Shown here in pieces: positions 9,502-19,000 of a stretch of 60,537 nt of DNA; position 1 is the stretch's first letter; every line of letters starts with the position of its first letter. This stretch comes from Vibrio tasmaniensis 1F-187. GTDB taxonomy: Bacteria > Pseudomonadota > Gammaproteobacteria > Enterobacterales > Vibrionaceae. The translations under genes and the position numbers were made by a program. The DNA is taken from positions 1 through 60,537 of the forward strand of contig NZ_AJZM02000002.1 of NCBI RefSeq assembly GCF_000272405.2. Reading direction: 5' to 3'. The notes under the pieces are model-generated. The model was given only the letters and a program-made list of their open reading frames with translations. It ran no database searches and had not been told where the DNA came from.

Positions 9502-9590
9502 CGTTTAGTTCTTGCCGTCGATTAGTACTTCTAAACCGATAGCACTCTAACCAGTTAGTACTTATAAACAGTTAGTACTTCTAGCAATCG
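9502..9590 (+). repeat. Degenerate ~17-bp tandem repeats after arcA
   Basis: Three clear copies of TTAGTACTT start at 9522, 9555 and 9572. Weaker copies near 9504 (TTTAGTTCTT) and 9541 (AGCACT) fill the gaps, giving about five units at 17-18 bp. The repeats lie in the arcA 3' region before its terminator. Confidence 0.55.
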
Positions 9591-9610
9591 AAGCGTGATC
9601 AATCGTTATT

Positions 9611-9646
9611 AAAAAGGGAGAATGCCAACGCATTCTCCCTTTTTTA
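9611..9646. terminator. Bidirectional terminator between arcA and the arcB operon
   Basis: AAAAAGGGAGAATG (9611-9624), a 6-nt loop and CATTCTCCCTTTTT (9631-9644) form a 14-bp perfect stem with T-runs on both strands. It serves arcA rightward and arcB-lipoprotein leftward. Confidence 0.92.
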
Positions 9647-9668
9647 TTGTTTATTGTTCGCTAAGGCT

Positions 9669-10112
9669 TTAGTAAACCGTATCTACCTTAACGTCTTTCT
9701 CGACTAACCACTTCACGGTTTCGCCATCTTTGAGTTCAATCGCAACATCAACAGGCTTATCACTGTCGATCTCTAACTGCCATACAAAAGCTACTTCCCA
9801 CTGCGTTTCACTGTGTGTTCTTAAATCTAGATCGTCAGCTGTTACCAACAAGGTATCTGCACCCTGTTTAACCGTCACACTCTCAACCGCAAGTGTTGCT
9901 GGTAATTGTGAGTCAGATTCTAGGTAGATAGCACCATGTAGAGTCTTGTCTTGAGCCTCCCCAATCGTAGGCATTTTGTTGTGCCACAGGTTGCTTTTCA
10001 TTGTGACTGTCGCTGCAGATACTTCTACTTGATTATCTTGCTGCCATTCTACTTGTGGTGCAGAACAACCCGCTAATGCCACAACGCATGCGGCGAATGC
10101 TAATTTTTTCAT
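9669..10112 (-). CDS. Putative lipoprotein translated with arcB
   Basis: The 147-residue product has a lipoprotein signal (MKKLAFAACVVALAGC, lipobox LAGC, lipidated Cys near residue 16). The residue after Cys is Ser, which suggests outer-membrane sorting. The mature part is beta-rich and acidic, with no recognised domain. Its ATG lies only 7 nt after the arcB stop, and the ribosome binding site overlaps the arcB end (GGTAGAAG), so it is very likely co-transcribed and coupled with arcB. A link to Arc signalling is possible from context only. Confidence 0.8.
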   Translation of the reverse strand: MKKLAFAACVVALAGCSAPQVEWQQDNQVEVSAATVTMKSNLWHNKMPTIGEAQDKTLHGAIYLESDSQLPATLAVESVTVKQGADTLLVTADDLDLRTHSETQWEVAFVWQLEIDSDKPVDVAIELKDGETVKWLVEKDVKVDTVY

Positions 10113-10119
10113 TATTCTT

Positions 10120-12507
10120 CTACCTTTGATTTAACCAACTCTTTAAGACTTCAATATCATTTTGGTATTCGTTATTTATTTCATCAACCCAATCTGAAAT
10201 GTTCTCCCACCACGCAGGCATATCTGGAGATTGAGCTTTCTGAGCAACTTGCTGTATGCGTTTCAGGCCAATGGAACCTGCTGCACCTTTAATCTTGTGT
10301 GCCTCAGAAACGATACTGTCTTGATCTTTCGCAACCATATTGGAATTCAATATTTCCATATATTCCGGCATCATATCTTCAAACATCACGATGCTATCCA
10401 AAACAGGTTTCGACCCGACAATGTCAACATAAGACTCTAGCATATCAATATCAAGCAAAGTGGTATCAATCGTTGAAAGAGCCGGCTTACTCGCTGTTAC
10501 TTTCTCAACACCTGCTACTTTTTCAACATCCTTTGCTGTATCAATACCCTCGGCTTTCTCAATAACCTCTGGGGCATCCTCAATCAACTCGCTGATGACA
10601 TCCTGGATTGCACGAACCGACAGTGGTTTACTGATCGCTTCATCCATGCCTTTCTGGAAATACTCTTGCTTATTGTTTAATACATTCGCGGTTAATGCCA
10701 CCAAAGGCGGCAATTGGCTATATTTCTCGCGGTAGTATTGGGCAATGTCGAAACCAGTCATATCTGGTAACTGGATATCCAGTAATACCAAGTCATAATC
10801 TTTCGGGTTGAAAACGATTTGTGCCTCTTTACCCGTCATTACGACTGTCACTTCATGCCCTAGGCTTTCAAGTAAAGAACGAGCTACTGTGATATTGAGC
10901 TCAATGTCTTCGACCATGAAAATCTTAAGGTTGGACTGCTTTCTTGGCGTTTTGATCAAAGCCTGAGTATCGTGATTAACTGGAACTCGAATCGAAATCG
11001 TAAAGGTACTACCAAACCCCTCTTCACTGGTGACTTCAATGTTACCGTCCATCATATTGATCAGCTGTTGAGATACAGCAAGACCAATTCCGGTACCGAC
11101 AGCGTGTAAATTGTCAGTTCCCGATTTCACCTGATAGTACATCGCGAAGATCTTCTCGATTTCACTTTCAGGGATACCTATCCCGGTATCTTCTACTTCC
11201 ATCGTGATGTTGGCAAAATCGCCATCAATTTCAGCGCTGACCGTCATCACGACACCACCATCTTTGGTGAACTTCATCGCGTTGCTTACAAGATTCCACA
11301 ATACCTGTCTAAGACGAGTACCATCCACCTCAACTGCAGAAGGGAGATCGGACAATCTTTCTAGATCAAACCTCAACCCTTTCTGCTCTGCCATTAACGC
11401 AGAAATGCTTTCGATCTCAACAACGAAATCTTCAAAATTGATAGGGGTTGGGAATAGCTCAAGCTTACGGCGGTCGAACTTATCCATGTCGATAATATCG
11501 TTAAAGATATTACCCAATGTTACCGCGCTCACCTTGATGGTTTGCATCTGTTTACGCTGCTCGGTGGTCAGTTGGCTATCAAGCAGCATACGGCTCAAGC
11601 CAATGATACCGTTGAGGGGCGTTCTTAACTCGTGACTAATGGTAGAAATAAAGGTGGTCTTATCGCGACTGGCTTTCTCTAGTGATTCTTGGTGCTCTTT
11701 ACGCTCGGTAATATCACGACCAAAACCAACCAAGCCAAGGTGGCGACCATCTTTACTGTAGAAAGGCACCTTACGCAGCTCGAAGTAACTCTTACGTCCA
11801 TCGGGGTATTCAAGCCATTGGTCATAGGTCAAAGCTTGGTTGTCAGCAAAGACTTTCTTATCGGTTTCAACAACTTGCTGGGCTACCTCTTTGCTGTAGA
11901 CATCCCAAGGCGTCAAACCAACTAGCTCTTTTTCTGTTTTGCCCGTGAGTTCTTCAACCGCTCGGTTGCAACCTGAAAACACACCATCTTCATTGCGATA
12001 ATAAATGAGGTCAGGCGAGGCATCGATAAACGAACGCAACAGCGCCGTACGTTCTGCTAATTCAAGCTGAGTTCGCTCACGCTGAAACACTTCGTTCTCA
12101 AGATCATGCATTGCTTCTGCACGCGCTTCTTCGGCTTTTTCACGATCTTCAATTTCTTGGTTGAGCTTTTCGATATTGAGTTGCAGTTTATTGTTGAGTT
12201 CTTGATCTCGCTCTCGCATGTCACCCAGCTTAGAGACCAATTTAGCCAACCTTTGGCGAGACTCTTCCAGTTGATCGACCACGACTGAGAGAAAATAGAC
12301 CGCCCAAGGTGTGATCACTAAACCGAAGAAAACCGAACGGACAATGTCGATATCATCAACATTACCTTTGAGTGCGAGGGTGATACCGACTTGTACAACA
12401 ACAGCAAGGGCAACAAGCGCTAGGGCGAGTAAGATAGAAAAGCGGACAATCCCCAATTTTACGAGCAGATCCACGTAATACTGGGCAAGATTTTTCATGG
12501 GTTTCAT
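10120..12507 (-). CDS. arcB: Hybrid sensor histidine kinase ArcB
   Basis: This is the inner-membrane kinase for ArcA. It has two membrane helices (about 21-45 and 57-77), a coiled coil (78-155), a PAS domain (155-265), a dimerisation domain with phospho-His H292 (STISHELRTPLNG), an ATPase domain with N, G1 and G2 motifs (405-505), a receiver with D577 (LVLLDIQLPDMTG), and a C-terminal Hpt domain with H737 (EAHKIKGAAGS). At 795 residues it is slightly longer than E. coli (778); the extra lies in the receiver-Hpt linker (641-680). It contains one cysteine only, C180. The position of the second E. coli redox cysteine (241) is Tyr. Confidence 0.98.
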   Translation of the reverse strand: MKPMKNLAQYYVDLLVKLGIVRFSILLALALVALAVVVQVGITLALKGNVDDIDIVRSVFFGLVITPWAVYFLSVVVDQLEESRQRLAKLVSKLGDMRERDQELNNKLQLNIEKLNQEIEDREKAEEARAEAMHDLENEVFQRERTQLELAERTALLRSFIDASPDLIYYRNEDGVFSGCNRAVEELTGKTEKELVGLTPWDVYSKEVAQQVVETDKKVFADNQALTYDQWLEYPDGRKSYFELRKVPFYSKDGRHLGLVGFGRDITERKEHQESLEKASRDKTTFISTISHELRTPLNGIIGLSRMLLDSQLTTEQRKQMQTIKVSAVTLGNIFNDIIDMDKFDRRKLELFPTPINFEDFVVEIESISALMAEQKGLRFDLERLSDLPSAVEVDGTRLRQVLWNLVSNAMKFTKDGGVVMTVSAEIDGDFANITMEVEDTGIGIPESEIEKIFAMYYQVKSGTDNLHAVGTGIGLAVSQQLINMMDGNIEVTSEEGFGSTFTISIRVPVNHDTQALIKTPRKQSNLKIFMVEDIELNITVARSLLESLGHEVTVVMTGKEAQIVFNPKDYDLVLLDIQLPDMTGFDIAQYYREKYSQLPPLVALTANVLNNKQEYFQKGMDEAISKPLSVRAIQDVISELIEDAPEVIEKAEGIDTAKDVEKVAGVEKVTASKPALSTIDTTLLDIDMLESYVDIVGSKPVLDSIVMFEDMMPEYMEILNSNMVAKDQDSIVSEAHKIKGAAGSIGLKRIQQVAQKAQSPDMPAWWENISDWVDEINNEYQNDIEVLKSWLNQR

Positions 12508-12620
12508 TTAGCGCTCCACGCGATAAGACTAGCAACATTCTACCTTGTTTGAAGAAAGTAGGTAAGCTAGCTACATCACACGCAGCAAGAGATTAGCGGT
12601 AATATCGAAGGTTAATCAAC

Positions 12621-12700
12621 CAATATTAATACTAACCAAGCAATATCAATACTAGCCAAGCCACATAAATATTAGCCAAGTAATATAAATGCTAAACAAG
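12621..12700. repeat. Four 20-bp tandem repeats
   Basis: Four consecutive 20-bp units start at 12621, 12641, 12661 and 12681. The second unit reads CAATATCAATACTAGCCAAG; the others differ at 3-7 positions and all end in CCAAG or ACAAG. The array lies between the diguanylate cyclase gene and arcB, upstream of the arcB start. The period is close to two helical turns. Confidence 0.85.
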
Positions 12701-12737
12701 AAAAAGACGGAGTCACTAAGTTACCCATTCTATAAAG

Positions 12738-14489
12738 TTAGTGAATAGAGTATGGATGCACTATCGAACGATTTCGACCATCAGATTTCGCTTGATACAA
12801 CGCACTGTCAGCCAAGGCAACAGCAGACTCCATTTCGTCATCAGGTGTTGGTATATAAGAGACAATACCAATACTCACCGTGATGGAGTCTGACACTGTC
12901 GACTTCTCATGAGCTAATCCTAGTTTTTGCACTTCATCATGAATTCGACGAGCGACCATAAGCGCACCTTCTGTGGTTGTGTTTGGGAGAATAAAGCCAA
13001 ACTCTTCACCACCGTATCGAGCCACGCAATCCGAAGAGCGATTCAACACCTGCTTAAAGGCTTGTGAAACCTGAATCAAAGCATCGTCACCTTGTTGGTG
13101 TCCATAGAAATCGTTATAGCCTTTAAAGAAGTCGATGTCACACAGCATAATCGTCAACGGCAATTTCTCACGCACATGATGATGCCACAATGTAGACAGC
13201 TGCTCATCGAAGCGACGTCGATTGGATACCTGAGTTAAACTATCCATAAAACTGAGGCGCTCAAGCTCTAAATTGGCTTCTTCAAGTTTCTGCTCGGCGA
13301 GGTAACGTTCTGTGATATCACGTGCCATGATCAGTACACCATTGGTACTCGATGCAGGGTCTCTAAAAGGCGACTTCACTACATCATACCAAGTAAACTC
13401 TCCATCACTTGAAACCAGTTTGTCGATGTAACGCAACGAGTTACCTTGATGAAGCACTTGATGATCACTCTCTGATACGCGCATATAAATGCTATTTGGT
13501 ACTACGTCTTGTAGACGTTTACCCACTAAATCACTGACTTCAGAAATACCCAACGCTGCCACAAATGGCTTATTACACGCCTGGTAAACCATGTTTTCGT
13601 TGAAGATACCAATCGAGTCAGGGCTCGCTTCCAAGATGTTTTGTAAAATGGTGTCACGTTGTGCAAGTGCAACTTCAGTATCTTTACGCTTTTCCATTTC
13701 CCCACGCAGTTGTTGCTGCATGTCATGCCAATCCGTCACATCGTGACTTATCGAGAGCGTACCTATGGTTTCCCCACTTTGCGAGAGCAAAACACTTTGA
13801 TAGGTTTCAAGGAGACACCCCTTACCATCTTGGTCTGTGGTCCATGAGCGCTCACTGACACGACCTTTTAAGGCACCACTAGACACACTTAAAGTGCCCT
13901 CTTCAGGGCGACCATGCCAAAACTTTTTAAACGCTCGATTACTCGCGACCAATTCACCCTTTTGATCGATGACATAGACCAACTCAGATAAAGAATCCAA
14001 AGCGGTACGAGCAACATTGAGATCACGAACCTCTTGGGAAATCTCTTCGTTGGTACTTTTATAAGGGGAAGCATGTATCATCCAAGCCTTTCTACTTCTA
14101 AAGTGGATCTTACGACCCACCAAGTTGATCTTAAAAGATTCAAATTCAGAAAGAACCCAAGACGAGAGATATTCAAACGTTCGAGAGTTGATGTGATCAG
14201 TGAGGTAATGACGAAAACTATTCTCAGCTTCCACTGTTGGAAAACGAAAGTGAGTACCTATTTGGCGGATACCAAGCAACTGCATGGCTTGGCGATTGGC
14301 GTACAAGATCTCACCACTTCGGATGTCAACAAAATAAAGAGGTGAAGGTGTAGCAAGAAGAAGCTGTTCAATATATGACTGGTAACGTAAATAAATATGC
14401 CAGCAGATGAGACCTATCAGCAATAGAACAACGATATATATACCGTAGCCATACGCCCTATCCCATAACCAAGTCATTACCAGTTCCAT
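12738..14489 (-). CDS. Membrane diguanylate cyclase with three PAS domains
   Basis: This 583-residue protein should make cyclic di-GMP. One membrane helix (about 16-33) is followed by three PAS-like segments (about 40-150, 160-255, 280-395) and a C-terminal GGDEF domain (from about 405). The active-site signature is RYGGEEF (GGEEF at 493-497), a functional variant of GGDEF. An inhibitory-site motif RSSD (484-487) lies exactly five residues before it, so product inhibition is likely. There is no EAL domain. It sits between yhcC and arcB, which are neighbours in E. coli. An ATG four codons downstream is an alternative start. Confidence 0.92.
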   Translation of the reverse strand: MELVMTWLWDRAYGYGIYIVVLLLIGLICWHIYLRYQSYIEQLLLATPSPLYFVDIRSGEILYANRQAMQLLGIRQIGTHFRFPTVEAENSFRHYLTDHINSRTFEYLSSWVLSEFESFKINLVGRKIHFRSRKAWMIHASPYKSTNEEISQEVRDLNVARTALDSLSELVYVIDQKGELVASNRAFKKFWHGRPEEGTLSVSSGALKGRVSERSWTTDQDGKGCLLETYQSVLLSQSGETIGTLSISHDVTDWHDMQQQLRGEMEKRKDTEVALAQRDTILQNILEASPDSIGIFNENMVYQACNKPFVAALGISEVSDLVGKRLQDVVPNSIYMRVSESDHQVLHQGNSLRYIDKLVSSDGEFTWYDVVKSPFRDPASSTNGVLIMARDITERYLAEQKLEEANLELERLSFMDSLTQVSNRRRFDEQLSTLWHHHVREKLPLTIMLCDIDFFKGYNDFYGHQQGDDALIQVSQAFKQVLNRSSDCVARYGGEEFGFILPNTTTEGALMVARRIHDEVQKLGLAHEKSTVSDSITVSIGIVSYIPTPDDEMESAVALADSALYQAKSDGRNRSIVHPYSIH

Positions 14490-14581
14490 CTGCTCTCAAT
14501 CTATACTTATAAATTCTGTGAGGGAAATGTTACCACTATTTGTTGGTTTTATCTGCTGTTACCTACAGTCACCCATCCCTA

Positions 14582-15535
14582 TCAATTGGTCGCGTTTAAA
14601 ACAGGTTGCGTGTACTCGAATGCAAAGCCTGTTTTAATGCCTTGTGCGCCAGTTTTATCAAGCAAACGACCAATCTCAGTCATCGCCAACCAACGGTTCT
14701 CACACCATAAAGGGGAGAGTAGTGTCGGGCGTCTCGCCGCAGAAGATACACGATGATAAACCACGTCCGCTGGTGTGCGTTGAATGATCTCACTCGCGAT
14801 ATCAATGTACTCCTCAAGGCTTGGTGCTTCTAGCTTTCCTGCCTTCCAGGCTTTAGCCATAGTACTGCCTTCAACAATATGAAGCCCGTGAAGCTTGATA
14901 CCACCAGTGCCAGCTGCTAATACCTTCTCTAGAGTTTCAAGGTTATCCGCTTTGGTTTCTTTGGGCAGGCCGACAATAAGGTGAGTACATACCTTGATTC
15001 CTAAAGCACGTGCGCGCTGGGTGATCGTTTCATACACAGTGAAATCGTGTCCGCGGTTAATTCGCTTGAGGGTTTTATCATTGGCTGTTTGCAGGCCGAG
15101 CTCTAGCCAAATTTCGTAACCTTGCTTAACGTACTCCGCGAGCAGGTCCAGTACTGCATCAGGCACGCAGTCTGGTCTCGTGCCAACACAAAGGCCAACA
15201 ATCTCTGCTCCGGGTGCTTTTAGAGCCTCTTCATACATATTCTTGAGTACCTGCACTTCAGCATAAGTGCTGGTGTATGCCTGAAAGTAAGCAAGATACT
15301 TCTTAGCACGGGCAATCTCACCCGCACGGTCTTTTAATTGATCGGCAATACTTTGAACTTGAGTTTGTTCATCGGCAAAAGAAGCTACATTGCAGAAGGT
15401 ACAACCGCCACGGCCAATTGTCCCGTCTCGGTTTGGGCAACTAAACCCACCGTGAAGTGTCAGCTTGTGAACCTTCTCGCCATAACGACGTTGGAGATCT
15501 TGGCCGATAGTATTAACTAACTCGTGTAATTGCAT
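14582..15535 (-). CDS. yhcC: Radical SAM protein YhcC (TIGR01212 family)
   Basis: This is a radical SAM protein of unsettled function. The product is close to E. coli YhcC: MQLHELVNTIGQDLQRRYG at the start, then LHGGFSCPNRDGTIGRGGCTFCNVASF with the cluster cysteines, then LAYFQAYTSTYA and HLIVGLPKET. I chose the ATG at 15535 (317 aa; E. coli about 309), which aligns with YhcC. An earlier in-frame start at 15652 would add 39 unrelated residues. The yhcC-gltB divergent pairing is also found in E. coli. Confidence 0.92.
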   Translation of the reverse strand: MQLHELVNTIGQDLQRRYGEKVHKLTLHGGFSCPNRDGTIGRGGCTFCNVASFADEQTQVQSIADQLKDRAGEIARAKKYLAYFQAYTSTYAEVQVLKNMYEEALKAPGAEIVGLCVGTRPDCVPDAVLDLLAEYVKQGYEIWLELGLQTANDKTLKRINRGHDFTVYETITQRARALGIKVCTHLIVGLPKETKADNLETLEKVLAAGTGGIKLHGLHIVEGSTMAKAWKAGKLEAPSLEEYIDIASEIIQRTPADVVYHRVSSAARRPTLLSPLWCENRWLAMTEIGRLLDKTGAQGIKTGFAFEYTQPVLNATN

Positions 15536-16064
15536 ATTTTCAAAGCACTCAAGTAAATAAGAATGAATATCAGTCTTTTTTGAAAAAAAATTACATCCCT
15601 GCAAAATTCGACCAATTAGTTTACGCAAGGATTTTTGCGAGCAACCTATCAAATATCAATAAACATGCAAAAAATAAGCTCTATTTGCCTAATGTTGCAC
15701 ATTTGTTAGGCATTAAATTCAAAACAAAACGAAAAAAATGGTCTACATCGGTTAACTTTCATTGCAATTCGCCTAGACAAAATTGTAGGATACTTACACA
15801 TATTGGCTATTTCTGAGTGTTTACTTACATCGAAAACTTGCCAATAAGTCGGTGATGTCCATACCCCACCTATATAAACCACTAGTTTGTGGTCAAAAAC
15901 AAACGGATATCACTAAGGATTGTTTTTCTCGCAATACTTTTCCTGCGAGATACGGAAAGGATTCAAACCGCCAGCATAGGCAGGTTTAGACCCATAAATA
16001 TAAAAGGACAAGGCTAACTTTATACAAAGAAGTTGCGCCTAGATTTAACTGGAAGGATGTATCT
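15536..16064 (+). promoter_or_regulatory. gltB1 promoter and structured leader
   Basis: A -10-like TATATAAA at 15871-15878 suggests a start near 15884 and a leader of about 180 nt. Hairpins follow: ACCAC/GTGGT (15878-15893), a possible H-type pseudoknot (15928-15960), AAACC-GCC/GGC-A-GGTTT (15965-15987), and AACTT/AAGTT inside AGGC/GCCT (16011-16040). The ribosome binding site AAGGA lies 7 nt before the ATG. Farther up there is an inverted repeat GCCTAA/TTAGGC (15687-15711). I could not match the leader to a known riboswitch class. Confidence 0.55.
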
Positions 16065-19000
16065 ATGGTAGATCAAGAGCAGAACTCACAGGGTCTGTAT
16101 ACTCCTGAATTGGAGCATGACGCTTGTGGTATCGGTTTTGTTGCTCATCTTAAGAATCGCAAATCTCATGATGTAGTAACTCAAGCACTCGATATGCTTG
16201 CACGTATGGAACACCGTGGCGGCCAAGGCTGTGATCCGTGTTCTGGTGATGGTGCAGGTATCCTGCTACAGAAGCCACACGAATTCTTACTAGAAGAAGC
16301 CGTAAAGCTTGGAATTAAACTGCCATCTTTTGAAAAATATGGTGTTGGTGTTGTACTTTTCCCTAAGGATGAATACAAACGTGCACAGTGTCGTGACATT
16401 CTAGAACGCAATGCACAGCGCCTTGAGTTAGAAGTTATCGGTTACCGTGAACTTCCAACTGACAATTCAATGATTGGTGCTGACCCACTAAGCACTGAAC
16501 CTCAATTTGAACACGTATTTATTTCTGGCGGCCCTGGTATCACACCAGAAGAGCTTGAGCGTAAACTGTATGTTCTACGTAACTACACTGTTCGTGTATG
16601 CCTAGAAAGCGTGTCAAACATCGGTGACGACTTCTACATCAACTCTATGTCTTACAAGACATTGGTGTACAAAGGTCAGCTAACAACAGAACAAGTTCCT
16701 CAGTACTTCCTAGACCTGCAAAACCCAACTATGGTGACAGCTCTAGCACTTGTACACTCTCGCTTCTCTACCAATACATTCCCTCGTTGGCGTCTGGCTC
16801 AGCCTTTCCGTTACATAGCGCATAATGGCGAAATCAATACGGTTCGCGGCAATCTAAACTGGATGAAAGCACGTGAAGCAATCCTAGAGTCGGATCTGTT
16901 TACACAAGCTGAAATCGACATGCTGCTTCCTATCTGTCAGGAAGGTAGCTCGGATTCATCAAACTTCGATATGGCGCTTGAGCTACTTGTTCTTTCAGGT
17001 CGTACTCTGCCACACGCATTAATGATGATGATCCCTGAAGCATGGCAAGAAAACAAAAACATGGATCCAACTCGTCGTGCGTTCTACCAGTACCACGCGA
17101 ACGTAATGGAACCATGGGATGGCCCGGCATCAGTATGTTTCACCGATGGTGTTCAAGTTGGTGCAACACTTGACCGTAACGGTCTGCGCCCTTCTCGCTA
17201 CACAGTAACGAAAGACGACTTCCTAGTGATGGCGTCTGAATCTGGTGTTGTTGAGATCGCTCCCGAAAACGTTGAATACCGTGGTCGTTTACAACCAGGT
17301 CGTATCTTCGTTGCTGACCTTGAGCAAGGCCGCATCATTTCTGACGAAGAAGTGAAAGACGGTATTGCTAAAGCACAACCCTACGAAAAGTGGGTTGAAG
17401 AGAACCTTCTGAGCTTGAAAAAGCTACCGGATGCGAACAACGAATTTAACCAACCTTCTCCAGAAAAGTTGCTTCATAAACAACAATCGTTTGGTGTGAG
17501 CTCTGAAGAAGTAAACGAAATCATTCTACCTCTTGCGAAAACAGGCTACGAGCCACTTTCTGCAATGGGGGCTGACTGGCCGCTAGCGATTCTTTCCCAT
17601 CAATCGCAGCACCTTTCAAACTACTTCAAGCAATTATTTGCACAAGTAACTAACCCGCCAATCGATCCAATTCGTGAGCGTATGGTTATGTCTCTGAACA
17701 CTTACCTAGGTAAGGATCAGAACCTACTTGCTGAAACACCTGAACACTGTCAAAAAGTAGAACTTGAGTCTCCTGTGCTATCTAACTCTGAGTTAGAGAA
17801 GCTACGTGCAATCGATAACGAGCACCTTCAAGCGAAGACGCTGGATATCGTATTCCAAGCAAACGGAGACAACGGTAAGTTAGAGCGCGCACTTAAGCGT
17901 ATCTGCCAATACGCAGAAGACGCCGTGATTGATGGCTACTCTATCATCCTACTGACAGACCGTGCGGTTAACTCTACCCACGCCGCTATTCCAGCAATGC
18001 TGGCAGTTGGCGCGGTTCACCACCATCTTATCCGTAAAGGTCTAAGAGCTAAGTGTGACATTGTTGTTGAAACGGGCGATGCTCGCGAGACACACCACTT
18101 TGCAACGCTTATCGGCTACGGTGCGAACGCAGTTAACCCATACCTAGTTATTGAAACGATTGTTGAACTGCAACGTACGAAGAAGCTAGATCCAAACGTA
18201 CACCCGCGTGAGTTATTCGATAACTACCGTAAAGGTGTCAACGGCGGTCTACTGAAGATCTTCTCTAAGATGGGGATCTCTACGCTACAGTCTTACCACG
18301 GTGCACAAATCTTTGAAGCACTTGGTGTAAGCAAGTCAGTAGTTGAAAAATACTTCACTGGTACTGTTTCTCGTATCCAAGGTCTAACGATCGATGATAT
18401 CGCACGAGAAGTGCTAGTTCGTCACCGTGTTGGTTACCCAGCTCGTGAAATCCCAGCTCAGATCCTTGATGTTGGCGGTGTTTACCAGTGGAAACAACGT
18501 GGTGAGAAGCACCTATTCAACCCTGAAACGATTTCTCTACTTCAAGAATCGACGCGTAATAAAGATTACGGTCAGTTCAAGAAGTACGCAAAAGCAGTCG
18601 ATGACCAAGGCGACAACGCAGCAACGCTACGTAGTCAACTGGACTTCATCAAGAATCCTGCTGGCTCTATTCCTCTTGCAGAAGTAGAACCCATCGAGAA
18701 CATCCTTAAGCGTTTCGCAACCGGCGCAATGAGCTTTGGTTCAATCTCACATGAGGCTCACTCAACACTGGCTGTTGCAATGAACCGCATTGGCGCGAAA
18801 TCAAACTCAGGTGAAGGTGGTGAAGATCCAGCACGTTTCGAACGCAAAGAAAACGGTGACTGGGAACGTTCAGCAATCAAACAGGTGGCTTCTGGTCGCT
18901 TTGGTGTAACGTCTTACTACCTATCTAACGCTGATGAGCTTCAAATCAAGATGGCTCAAGGAGCGAAACCTGGCGAAGGTGGTCAACTACCTGGTGATAA

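Noticed and set aside
15536..15652. A 39-codon N-terminal extension of YhcC
   Set aside because: The protein aligns with E. coli YhcC from the Met at 15535, and the upstream residues are unrelated and AT-rich.
15580..15816. A 78-codon rightward frame in the gltB1 upstream region
   Set aside because: It starts with TTG, has no ribosome binding site, and its Lys/Asn-rich composition merely reflects AT-rich DNA.
15854..15989. A frame of about 40 codons covering the gltB1 leader pseudoknot
   Set aside because: It has no ribosome binding site before its ATG, and the sequence is better explained as RNA structure. It could be revisited if ribosome profiling shows signal.
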